A DNA stretch of 57,026 nucleotides from Candidatus Scybalocola fimicaballi. GTDB taxonomy: Bacteria > Bacteroidota > Bacteroidia > Bacteroidales > Paludibacteraceae. The translations under genes were made by a program, and so were the position numbers. This document shows, piece after piece, positions 50,207 to 57,026 of this stretch (its first letter is position 1; each line of letters starts with the position of its first letter). The notes under the pieces are model-generated. The model did not search any database, was not told the origin of the DNA, and saw nothing but the letters and a program-made list of their open reading frames with translations. The stretch lies in the NCBI GenBank assembly GCA_002317115.1, contig DCIP01000070.1, positions 3,103 to 60,128 on the forward strand. The letters run 5' to 3'.

Positions 50207-50295
50207 TTTATACCTGCGCATTGTAAGAGATATTGACCTTGCTAAACATGCGTATTGTAAGAGTATTTAGATATTTTATACCTGCGCACTGTCAA
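50207..50295 (+). repeat. Three diverged repeats (TGCGYAYTGTAAGAG) upstream of the DUF4143 ATPase
   Basis: TTTATACCTGCGCATTGTAAGAG (50207), CATGCGTATTGTAAGAGTATT (50248) and TTTTATACCTGCGCACTGTC (50275) are related at ~30-40-bp spacing. The third copy comes ~85 bp before the ATG at 50371. The rest of the 434-bp spacer holds no gene that I can see. Confidence 0.5.
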
Positions 50296-50370
50296 AATTT
50301 TATAGTATATTATTGGAATTTTTGGTAAAAAAGTTCCAATTTTGCAGATAATTACATATTAAATCAAATT

Positions 50371-51726
50371 ATGGAGTTCAAAAGAAAACGATATAGCGAC
50401 TTGCTTGAATGGAAAAAGGGGAATGGATCAACTGCAATTCTTATAGAAGGAGCAAGAAGAATTGGAAAATCTACTCTTGCAGAAACCTTTGCCAGAAACG
50501 AGTACAAAAGTCACATTCTAATTGACTTCAACAAGACAGACAAGGCGGTTATCTCTGCTTTTGAAAATTATTTGACTGATTTGGACACTTTTTTCTTGAT
50601 ACTGTCTTCTGTGTATAATGTGAAGTTATATAAACGTGAATCTGTAATTATTTTTGACGAGATACAGAAATACCCGAAAGCCCGTGAAGCTGTCAAGTAT
50701 CTTGTTCAGGATGGCAGATATGACTATATTGAGACAGGATCTTTAATCTCGATCCACGAAAATGTAAAGGACATAACCATTCCTTCTGAAGAGGATAAAT
50801 TAAAAATGTATCCGATGGATTTTGAGGAATTTCTATGGGCTATGGAAGAACATATGCTAGCCGAATATATACGTTTGCAGTATGGCAAACAACAGCCTTT
50901 GGATGATGCCTTACATAATAAATGTATGCTTTTGCTTCGCCAATATATGATAGTTGGAGGTATGCCCAAAAGCATTGCATCTTTTTTGGAGAATAATCGT
51001 GACTTTAAGATTGCTGATATCGAAAAAAGAAGGATTCTGAAGTTGTATCGAGAAGATATAATGAAGATCGACCGTGACTACCGTTCTCGTGTACTCGCAA
51101 TTTTTGATCAAATACCAAGTCTTTTGGCTCGTCAGGACAAAAGGGTTATACTTAGGGAACTGGAAGTAGGATCTTCTTTTATGGTTTACGAGGAGACTTT
51201 CTTTTGGTTGAAGGATTCCATGATTTGTAATGAATGTTTTAATTGTTCTGACCCTAATATAGGTTTGTCATTGAACGAAACTCGTACTTTCATAAAATGT
51301 TATATGGGAGATACAGGACTGCTAGTTAGTCATGCATTCAATGAGAACGAAATCTCCGATGGCGAGTTGTTCCGAGAAATTTTATTTAGGAAACTTTCTA
51401 TAAATGAAGGAATGCTTTTTGAAAATCTTATTATGCAGATGCTTGTTGCGGCAGGTCATAGACCTTACTTTTATGTAAGGTATAATAAGGATAAGCATAG
51501 GAATGACATAGAAATAGACTTTTTGATTTCTAACAAAAGCAAGATGAACTATAAAGTTTATCCGATAGAGGTAAAATCTACAGACAGATACTCTACTGAG
51601 TCCTTAAAAAAATTTAAAGATGTCTTTCATTCAAGATTAGGCGGAAGTTATGTTATCCATCCAAAGAATTTAAAGGTTCAGGACGGCATAGTCTATCTTC
51701 CGGCATACATGACATTCTGTTTATAG
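50371..51726 (+). CDS. AAA ATPase with DUF4143 (PD-(D/E)XK-like) domain
   Basis: This 451-residue protein has an AAA_14-type P-loop (LIEGARRIGKSTLAETFA, GxxRxGKS form), Walker B VIIFDEIQKYP and the sensor segment YIETGSLIS. DUF4143 makes up the C-terminal half, ending in a nuclease-like core IEIDFLISNKS...VYPIEVKSTDRYS (Asp, then Glu-x-Lys). Such proteins are very frequent and variable in Bacteroidales genomes; they may be mobile or defence-related, but no function is established. It stands alone, with repeated sequences in its upstream region. Confidence 0.9.
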   Translation: MEFKRKRYSDLLEWKKGNGSTAILIEGARRIGKSTLAETFARNEYKSHILIDFNKTDKAVISAFENYLTDLDTFFLILSSVYNVKLYKRESVIIFDEIQKYPKAREAVKYLVQDGRYDYIETGSLISIHENVKDITIPSEEDKLKMYPMDFEEFLWAMEEHMLAEYIRLQYGKQQPLDDALHNKCMLLLRQYMIVGGMPKSIASFLENNRDFKIADIEKRRILKLYREDIMKIDRDYRSRVLAIFDQIPSLLARQDKRVILRELEVGSSFMVYEETFFWLKDSMICNECFNCSDPNIGLSLNETRTFIKCYMGDTGLLVSHAFNENEISDGELFREILFRKLSINEGMLFENLIMQMLVAAGHRPYFYVRYNKDKHRNDIEIDFLISNKSKMNYKVYPIEVKSTDRYSTESLKKFKDVFHSRLGGSYVIHPKNLKVQDGIVYLPAYMTFCL

Positions 51727-51953
51727 TATGCTTGGGGAACTTTCTTTCTTCTTGGAACCAAAATTTGAGTTCACTACACATTTCATCTCAAATAATCACT
51801 TAATATTCTCTCAAATCTTTTATTTTCCAAAATACATGCTTACAGATAAAAGACATTGAGATTACCGCTTTTTCACCGTGCTTTCCTTTATTAATAAATC
51901 AATATACTCCCCTCTGTATATAGTATAAAATTATGAATTAGCGGATAAATTGT

Positions 51954-51961
51954 TATTTTTG
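51954..51961 (+). promoter_or_regulatory. -7 box of the membrane-protein gene
   Basis: TATTTTTG lies 23 bp before the ATG at 51985. The 258-bp spacer before it has no other clear feature. Confidence 0.45.
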
Positions 51962-51984
51962 CATCAAGTAAATTTACAAATTTA

Positions 51985-53430
51985 ATGAAAAAGACTTTTT
52001 TTATTTGCGTTCTATCTGCGATTGTGAGTTCAATTGGAGCTTCTACATCGGCTCAAGAAGATAAATCGGAGCCAGTTTTGAATGTTGCCTCGAACACAAC
52101 AAATTCTATCGAATCCAATGATACAATATCATTGGAGAAGTATCCTTTTACATCATACAATCGTCAACTTTATGACCTCCGTGGAGATGTATCCAAAATG
52201 GTGCTTAAAAGATTGAAAAGCAATTCTGTTTGGCGTGATACTCTTGAAGGAGATTTTGGGACAGAGTATCTTTTTGACAAAAATGGAAAACTCATAGACA
52301 ACCTTGATCCTTCAGGTAATGGATGGAAGTCTGTCCGTAGCGGAAATGGCCAAATTCAGAAAAGGGATTTACAAAGTGGAGGTGAATACATTTTTTCCGA
52401 AAAATATCTTTATAATAAAGATGGAATGCTGAAAAAAATGATTGTAGAAAGTCCGAGTGGTGATAATAATGACACCACCATCTATCAATATGATAAATAT
52501 CTGAATCTTATCACCAGCAACTCATCTGGAATTTTTGAGGAGTTCCAGTCGTTGACTGACACCAGGAGTTATAGAATTATTGAACGAGATAGTAAAGGAA
52601 ACTGGACAAAACGTTATTTGACAAGTATCCAGGAAAATAGGTACACTCCATCATCCATCGACGATGAGGGTGAAGATGAAGAAGTTGTTGAAAAGAGCAC
52701 TACTTATTTAATTGAACTAAGGAATATTGAATATTACGCTGATTCTCAACCAGTTTCTTCAATATCATCTGATTCAAAGACTATTGATAATCCAACATCA
52801 AATGATGATTCTCAGGATAACAATCAATCCTCAATTTTAGTATGGCTTGTTTTTTACATATTCTATTTTATCTTCTTGGCCATCGTATTCTTGATTGTCA
52901 AATTGGTGATTACCAAAATTTTCCGAAAAGAAATATCAAAAAAGAAAATGAGAAAATACTTTTTGATATTATTAGCTATTCCTTTTGTGTTATTCAAAAG
53001 TTGCGATTCGTGTTCAGAAAATAGCAAGGATGTTTCCAAGTCTAATTCTGAAAAAGTTCAAGAATCGTATGTTCGCGATTTCTTGATTCAAAATGAAGCA
53101 GCAGCTCTCATTTTGCCTAAATTCAAAGTCAATTCTTATGAAGACGCTGCAAATGAATACGACAAATGGATTATTGAGTTTGAAGAACCTATTGACGACA
53201 ATCAACTCATGATGATTGACACGAATGGAACCGCAACATTAGAAGGCGGAGTGCTCTACTTCCCTATAGAAGAGAAGGATGATTATAATTCTGAATATGA
53301 TTATAGAAATTTCAAATTAGAAATTCTTCCTGACGGGAAAACTGCAATTTTGCTTTATTCGTACCATAAACTACATAACGAAATATCAAGTTCAGGTGGC
53401 AGTTCTCACCATTGGCATCATGATGATTGA
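51985..53430 (+). CDS. Exported membrane protein with YD-like repeats, unknown function
   Basis: This 481-residue protein has a signal peptide (MKKTFFICVLSAIVSSIGAS, cleavage near TSA-Q). An outer domain contains YD-like strand repeats (YLFDKNGKLIDN, YLYNKDGMLKKM, YQYDKYLNLIT). Two membrane segments follow at ~285-315 (LVWLVFYIFYFIFLAIVFLI) and ~332-345 (YFLILLAIPFVLFKS). The C-terminal part (~350-481) is acidic and ends in a His-rich tail (HHWHHDD). I do not recognise the family. It is monocistronic and AT-rich. Confidence 0.75.
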   Translation: MKKTFFICVLSAIVSSIGASTSAQEDKSEPVLNVASNTTNSIESNDTISLEKYPFTSYNRQLYDLRGDVSKMVLKRLKSNSVWRDTLEGDFGTEYLFDKNGKLIDNLDPSGNGWKSVRSGNGQIQKRDLQSGGEYIFSEKYLYNKDGMLKKMIVESPSGDNNDTTIYQYDKYLNLITSNSSGIFEEFQSLTDTRSYRIIERDSKGNWTKRYLTSIQENRYTPSSIDDEGEDEEVVEKSTTYLIELRNIEYYADSQPVSSISSDSKTIDNPTSNDDSQDNNQSSILVWLVFYIFYFIFLAIVFLIVKLVITKIFRKEISKKKMRKYFLILLAIPFVLFKSCDSCSENSKDVSKSNSEKVQESYVRDFLIQNEAAALILPKFKVNSYEDAANEYDKWIIEFEEPIDDNQLMMIDTNGTATLEGGVLYFPIEEKDDYNSEYDYRNFKLEILPDGKTAILLYSYHKLHNEISSSGGSSHHWHHDD

Positions 53431-53511
53431 TTTTAAACAAGAGGAGGAAAATCCAGTAGTAATGGATTTTCCTCCTCAAATCTTAATACACTTATGTTTG
53501 AGTAGATCTGT

Positions 53512-53808
53512 TTAGAACCAGCTCTTCACTAAGTCAAAATTCAACCAAATTCGAATTCCCAAACATAATAAAGGAACAAGAATAAGAGCAAGTCTGATTT
53601 TTCCTTTTAGACCATCGATAGGTATTCTGTATAGCTTTTTCAATGGGGAAAGAAAATTTACCAAATAGGCCTTTGGATCATCCTTGCTACTTTGCAAACT
53701 GGTAAAATATGAATAAGAACTATTTACTGCACCAGAAAAATTACTACCTACTTGAGCTGCAGTATTAGCTAGTTTTGAGAATTGTTCATACGACACCCCT
53801 GACAACAA
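53512..53808 (-). CDS. Small membrane protein, start uncertain
   Basis: This 98-residue frame has one C-terminal membrane segment (IRLALILVPLLCLGIRIWL) and a Ser-rich middle. It has no ATG: the first possible start is TTG at 53808. The frame is open right back to the TAA that ends the next gene upstream (53863), with which it is in phase. It may therefore be the second half of one ~230-residue protein broken by a stop codon, or a gene with a rare start. No family is recognised. Confidence 0.5.
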   Translation of the reverse strand: MLSGVSYEQFSKLANTAAQVGSNFSGAVNSSYSYFTSLQSSKDDPKAYLVNFLSPLKKLYRIPIDGLKGKIRLALILVPLLCLGIRIWLNFDLVKSWF

Positions 53809-53862
53809 TGGAGATAAGAATCCAAATTTATTTAAAATGAATTCCTTAGATGAACTAAATAG

Positions 53863-54210
53863 TTATTCCGGATCTGTTTTCTCTGAAATGACACCTACTT
53901 TGCTTTGGATATATTCATGATTCTCAACAATTGTCTGGTCAATTGACGGGTCGATAATTTCAGGTGCTCTATTCAAGACGTAATAAGCCACAACACCCGC
54001 TATAGCAGCAAAAAAGAAGACAATAGAAAATATGAATCTCAAATAGGTAAATTCACCCCAAGAAAATACGGCTGGGGTCAATATCAATGCAACAAATAAG
54101 CCCAATAGTAAACCTTTGACAATTATTCCAATTCCTTTAGCTCCAAACCCTTTAATAAGAGAGATTACTAGAGAAAAAGCTATGCCTTTAGTTCCGTCAT
54201 CAATTTTCAT
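53863..54210 (-). CDS. Small membrane protein with two TM segments
   Basis: This 115-residue protein has a Gly-rich N-terminus (GFGAKGIGIIVKGLLLGLFV) leading into two membrane segments (LLLGLFVALILTPAVF and FIFSIVFFFAAIAGVVAYYV) and an acidic tail. I do not recognise the family. The next frame downstream is in phase with it after one stop codon, and another small membrane gene lies 79 bp upstream, so the three form a group of related architecture. Confidence 0.6.
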   Translation of the reverse strand: MKIDDGTKGIAFSLVISLIKGFGAKGIGIIVKGLLLGLFVALILTPAVFSWGEFTYLRFIFSIVFFFAAIAGVVAYYVLNRAPEIIDPSIDQTIVENHEYIQSKVGVISEKTDPE

Positions 54211-54289
54211 ATTTTTCTATTTATTAATTATTTATATTCTAAGATAGATTTACAATCATATATTATTTGTCTATAGGTATATTAACCTG

Positions 54290-54664
54290 TTATTCTTTTT
54301 TTTCTATAATCTTACCGATTACTTTGGCCATTTTAAGCAAAAACTTTCCAATAAAAAATAAGACAAAGCCAGAAACTATCGCAAGTGCAACACCTGTCCA
54401 ATAAATCGCGTAATTTGGTTCAGGGTCTTGTCGGAAAATCAATTTTAGTCCAGGAATAAAAATATAAAGAAAATAGCCAAAACCATAAACTAGACAAGCG
54501 ACAACAGAAGACAATCCTGCCAAAATAGATTTGGAAATTGCTTCTACATCTTTCTTAAAACGACAGAAAAAATAAACAACAAGCGACGCGATTGGTGTCA
54601 CAATAGATATTGCTTTTATAGCACTAAAGATTCCCCCCAATAAACGACACGACAAAACATACAA
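54290..54664 (-). CDS. Small multi-TM membrane protein, probable N-terminal frameshift
   Basis: This 124-residue frame has three to four membrane segments (AISIVTPIASLVVYFFC, SVVACLVYGFGYFLYIFI, YWTGVALAIVSGFVLFFIG). Its own start gives an unconvincing MYVLSCRLLGG. In another frame an ATG at 54695 reads MKGIELLAGPIVCFVVSFIG and joins it exactly if the six-C run at 54633-54638 (G6 in the gene) had five. The true gene is then probably 54290-54695 with a homopolymer frameshift. The family is unknown. Confidence 0.55.
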   Translation of the reverse strand: MYVLSCRLLGGIFSAIKAISIVTPIASLVVYFFCRFKKDVEAISKSILAGLSSVVACLVYGFGYFLYIFIPGLKLIFRQDPEPNYAIYWTGVALAIVSGFVLFFIGKFLLKMAKVIGKIIEKKE

Positions 54665-54777
54665 TAGGGCCAGCCAATAATTCTATTCCCTTCATGATAG
54701 AAACGTATTAGTTTGCAAATAATGCAAAAGTACTATACTATATGAAACCTATAAAATAAGACGACTTGCCGATTTCA

Positions 54778-56472
54778 TTACTCCCTCATCTTTGCCACCG
54801 ACTGCACCACGTTCATAACGTAGTCACCAATCTTCTCACACTCGTTGATGAAGTCAATATAATATGTACCTAAGCGATAGCTGTACTCCTTATTGTTGAT
54901 AGCCTGAACATTCTTATCAGTGCAGATTGTACGAAGTTCATTCAAACGATCCTCGATGCTGATGTTCTCCTTCAAGTTTACTTTCTTCTCTTCTGGCAAA
55001 GAAAGCACCTGGACCATCGCAATCAACGAGTCGTCTACAATCTGGATTGCACGACGGATATGAGTCATCTGATCCTCATTGAATGATTCCTCTCCATATT
55101 CACGTAGACGGGAGATTGTACGTCCAAGGTGGAAAATTCCGTCACCAATACTTTCAAGTTCGCCAATTTCACGAAGCATACAAGCTATGGAAGTCTTTGA
55201 TTCACCACTCAAACGGCCCTCACTTACCAAGCCAAGATACTTACCGATCTCATCCTCCATATTATCTGTTATCTGCTCATAATGGATGATTTTCTTATAT
55301 GCGGCGTCGAAATCCTCTTGAGTTTTGCAATCCAACGTGTCAGGAACGAACGACAACATTCTGCGGCAACGCTCACCGAACACCAAGATTTCCTTGTTTG
55401 CCTGAAGGATTGAAAGCTCAGCAGTGGAAAGCAAACCACCTGAAATGAACACCAAACGATTCTCCTTGTCCTTATTCTCAGGATTTTCAGGCATTGGCAA
55501 CACTCTGCACACAAACATTTCGATCTGCTTAACAAATCCTATAAGCAACAATGTGTTGAAGATATTAAATGTAGTGTGGAATGCAGATAGACGGAATAGA
55601 TCATTGTCGCCAGAGTGAAGCAGATTAGTTACGATCCAAGTCACTGCGTCGCAGAATGGATAGAACATAATCAAAACCACAATCACACCGAACACATTGA
55701 AGAACATGTGGGCCAACGCAGCACGTCTTGCCTGTGTGTTGGCAGTAAGAGAAGCTACGAAAGCAGTAATTGTTGTACCGATGTTCTGACCCATCGCAAG
55801 AGCAGCAGCCTGCTCGAAACCGAATCCGTCAATATGCATATCAAAAAGCATCAGCGTGATTGCCATTGTGGCCGCTGATGCTTGTACTAACATTGTAACT
55901 AAAGCTCCTACTACTACGAAAAGTAGGATTGTAAAGAAACCACCATTTGCAACTCCTGCAAGCATAGTGGCAACATATGAACCTATATTAAGATCTGTAG
56001 CAGATTGCTGTAGATAACTCAATCCCATGAAAAGGAAGGCGAAACCGAAGATAAACTCGCCGACGCTCTTTCTTTTACTTATACTACTGAAAATAAGTGG
56101 CATACCGACACACATTAGCGGAAGTGTAAGAGCCGCAATATTTACTTTGAAACCTATAGCCGAGATCATCCATGCCGTCACTGTTGTTCCGACGTTGGCA
56201 CCCATGATCACACCGATAGCCTGAGTCAAGTTCATCAATCCAGCGTTCACAAAACTCACCACCATAACGGTAGTGGCACTTGAAGACTGAATCAGTGCTG
56301 TGATCAATATACCTGTAACAACACCCATCACACGATTTTTCGTCATAGCGGCAAGGATTGCACGCAGACGGTCTCCGGCAAACTTCTCTAGACCCTCACT
56401 CATCGTTTTCATACCGAAAAGGAAGAGTGCAAGTGAGCCTAACAAAGAAAATAAATTTAGGACTGTATCCAT
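54778..56472 (-). CDS. Na/Pi-cotransporter family protein with PhoU-like domain
   Basis: This 564-residue protein has two Na/Pi-cotransporter repeats, each with the QSSSATT / QASAATMA signature (ALIQSSSATTVMVVSFVNAG and LVQASAATMAITLM), and about eight to nine membrane segments. After ~residue 330 a cytoplasmic PhoU-like helical domain follows (two three-helix units, REIGELESIGDGIFHLGRTI). It imports phosphate with sodium or exports it, as in YjbB and NptA. I prefer the ATG at 56472 (MDTVLNLFSLLG) to one 14 codons upstream because it begins at the first TM. A TACTTTTG box lies upstream at 56557-56550. Confidence 0.92.
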   Translation of the reverse strand: MDTVLNLFSLLGSLALFLFGMKTMSEGLEKFAGDRLRAILAAMTKNRVMGVVTGILITALIQSSSATTVMVVSFVNAGLMNLTQAIGVIMGANVGTTVTAWMISAIGFKVNIAALTLPLMCVGMPLIFSSISKRKSVGEFIFGFAFLFMGLSYLQQSATDLNIGSYVATMLAGVANGGFFTILLFVVVGALVTMLVQASAATMAITLMLFDMHIDGFGFEQAAALAMGQNIGTTITAFVASLTANTQARRAALAHMFFNVFGVIVVLIMFYPFCDAVTWIVTNLLHSGDNDLFRLSAFHTTFNIFNTLLLIGFVKQIEMFVCRVLPMPENPENKDKENRLVFISGGLLSTAELSILQANKEILVFGERCRRMLSFVPDTLDCKTQEDFDAAYKKIIHYEQITDNMEDEIGKYLGLVSEGRLSGESKTSIACMLREIGELESIGDGIFHLGRTISRLREYGEESFNEDQMTHIRRAIQIVDDSLIAMVQVLSLPEEKKVNLKENISIEDRLNELRTICTDKNVQAINNKEYSYRLGTYYIDFINECEKIGDYVMNVVQSVAKMRE

Positions 56473-56549
56473 TGTCAATAATAAGTAGTATATTTCGTTA
56501 TGACAATGGGGCATTTGTTTTCACCATGTCTCATAACTTGATTTGGGCA

Positions 56550-56557
56550 CAAAAGTA
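56550..56557 (-). promoter_or_regulatory. -7 box of the Na/Pi cotransporter gene
   Basis: TACTTTTG on the minus strand, 78 bp before the chosen ATG, fits the Bacteroidetes -7 consensus; the -33 region is poor. Confidence 0.5.
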
Positions 56558-56670
56558 TAAAAAAATGTTAAAAAGCATTACATAACTGCCAAAAATCAAA
56601 CTGAAAGCCGACATAATTACCAACAAAATTATACAAACGTAGGTTTTCAAGTTTCAGGTCTCAAGAAGTA

Positions 56671-56692
56671 GAGACGCGAGATCTCGCGTCTT
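56671..56692. repeat. GAGACGC palindrome, copy 5
   Basis: AGACGCGAGA-TCTCGCGTCT is a perfect 20-bp palindrome preceded by GTAG. It lies in the otherwise featureless 56558-56818 spacer. Confidence 0.75.
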
Positions 56693-56818
56693 TAATGAGA
56701 TCCTCATATTTTTCCTGCCAAATCCAAGGAACAAAGTGTTTTTTGACAAAAAACTTTTGATATATGCGTAATTCATAGCGAAATAAACAACTTTTTATTA
56801 AAAAAAATCCAAAAACGC

Positions 56819-56848
56819 TTGTTATATGCCAAATAGTTTATACTTTTG
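56819..56848 (+). promoter_or_regulatory. 4.5S RNA promoter
   Basis: TTG (56819-56821) is followed after 19 bp by TACTTTTG (56841-56848), a full consensus promoter with a start near 56855, exactly at the 5' end of the RNA gene. Confidence 0.8.
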
Positions 56849-56852
56849 CACC

Positions 56853-56955
56853 CGAGTTAGGCGCTACACAACCAGCTCCCTTCTAATCCCCCAGGGTTTG
56901 AACGCAGCAAGGGTACGTCGGTTGTAGCGGTGTGATGTGGTTAGTCTAGCTCGCC
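56853..56955 (+). ncRNA. ffs: Signal recognition particle 4.5S RNA (small bacterial type)
   Basis: The ~100-nt stretch has the conserved SRP helix 8 core: CCCCCAGGG on one side and GAACGCAGCAAGGG on the other, which forms the asymmetric loop bound by Ffh. The outer stem (GAGTTAG near the start with CTAGCTC near the end) and inner stem (CTACACAACC with GGTTGTAG) close the hairpin. It guides membrane proteins to the translocon together with Ffh and FtsY. The exact ends are estimated from the outer stem and promoter. Confidence 0.88.
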
Positions 56956-56956
56956 T

Positions 56957-57026
56957 GCCTCTTTAGCTCAGTTGGCCAGAGCATGTGATTTGTAATCTCG
57001 GGGTCGTTGGTTCGAATCCGACAAGA
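56957..57026 (+). tRNA. tRNA-Thr (anticodon TGT), 3' end cut by the window
   Basis: Acceptor GCCTCTT, D-arm AGCTCAGTTGG...GAGC, anticodon loop TTTGTAA (anticodon TGT) and T-arm GTTGGTTCGAATCCGAC are all present. The last bases AAGA begin the 3' acceptor strand, of which about three bases plus the discriminator are missing. The anticodon stem has one T-T mismatch. It starts one or two bases after the 4.5S RNA, so both are probably cut from one transcript. Confidence 0.92.

Noticed and set aside
50023..50300. CRISPR array or plasmid-type iterons
   Set aside because: Only two or three diverged repeats with irregular spacing, no cas or rep gene; no CRISPR array was seen anywhere in the window.

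Overview
The window reads as a chromosomal segment of an anaerobic, heme-dependent Bacteroidales bacterium (Prevotella/Bacteroides-like). The reasons are the fused KorA 2-oxoacid:ferredoxin oxidoreductase, rubredoxin, a CobN-like heme locus of the Porphyromonas hmu type, TonB-dependent uptake, Por-type C-terminal tails on two secreted proteins, almost no Shine-Dalgarno sequences, and many promoters of the Bacteroidetes form TTTG-N19-TAnnTTTG.

Layout: 1-2132 (minus) korB (partial) and korA. 2603-4255 is a secreted protein of unknown function, followed by a decayed Y1/IS200-like transposase (4283-4941). 5092-6930 (minus) holds oxyR, a divergent QueD-family protein and rubredoxin; 7123-7551 is a GNAT acetyltransferase. 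7665-16600 is a complete heme-uptake/dechelation operon: calycin-like lipoprotein, hmuR, hmuS, hmuT, hmuU, hmuV and a terminator, with a structured leader. 16626-18188 (minus) is a secreted tyrosine-phosphatase-like protein with a pentapeptide repeat.

18401-29489 is an accessory defence-type island. It has a Schlafen-AlbA/HATPase regulator, a BcgI-like nuclease-methyltransferase fusion, a single-TRD specificity subunit, a radical-SAM gene stub, a nuclease-like EVQ protein, a large SF2 helicase and a Fic protein. It ends in a deleted second copy of the first gene, so a 234-bp direct repeat 9.7 kb apart brackets the whole set. This is the best candidate for an undescribed system.

29577-38217 (minus) returns to housekeeping genes: dnaK with a sigma-54-like tandem element, an MBL hydrolase, an M16-like peptidase, kdsB, two tandem outer-membrane barrels and a HerA-like ATPase. 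38329-39618 (plus) has a membrane-anchored helix-hairpin-helix protein carrying a 43-bp palindrome in its coding sequence, and a frameshifted CdiA-CT-like gene. 39751-49936 is mostly minus-strand: CotH-like protein, TPR-like protein, SseB-like and other lipoproteins, FKBP, O-methyltransferase, RluA, RlmB and ABC-F, with a TSCPD protein on plus. 50371-53430 (plus) has a DUF4143 ATPase and a membrane protein of unknown function; 53512-54695 (minus) is a cluster of small, damaged membrane genes; 54778-56472 (minus) is a Na/Pi cotransporter. The window ends in the 4.5S RNA gene and a tRNA-Thr cut by the edge.

Spacers carry at least three dispersed repeat families: GAGACGC...GCGTCTC palindromes (5 copies), a ~105-bp two-hairpin element (2 copies) and 7-bp-period AT-rich arrays (4 loci). 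All functional statements rest on reading motifs in the sequence and on family knowledge; no searches were run.
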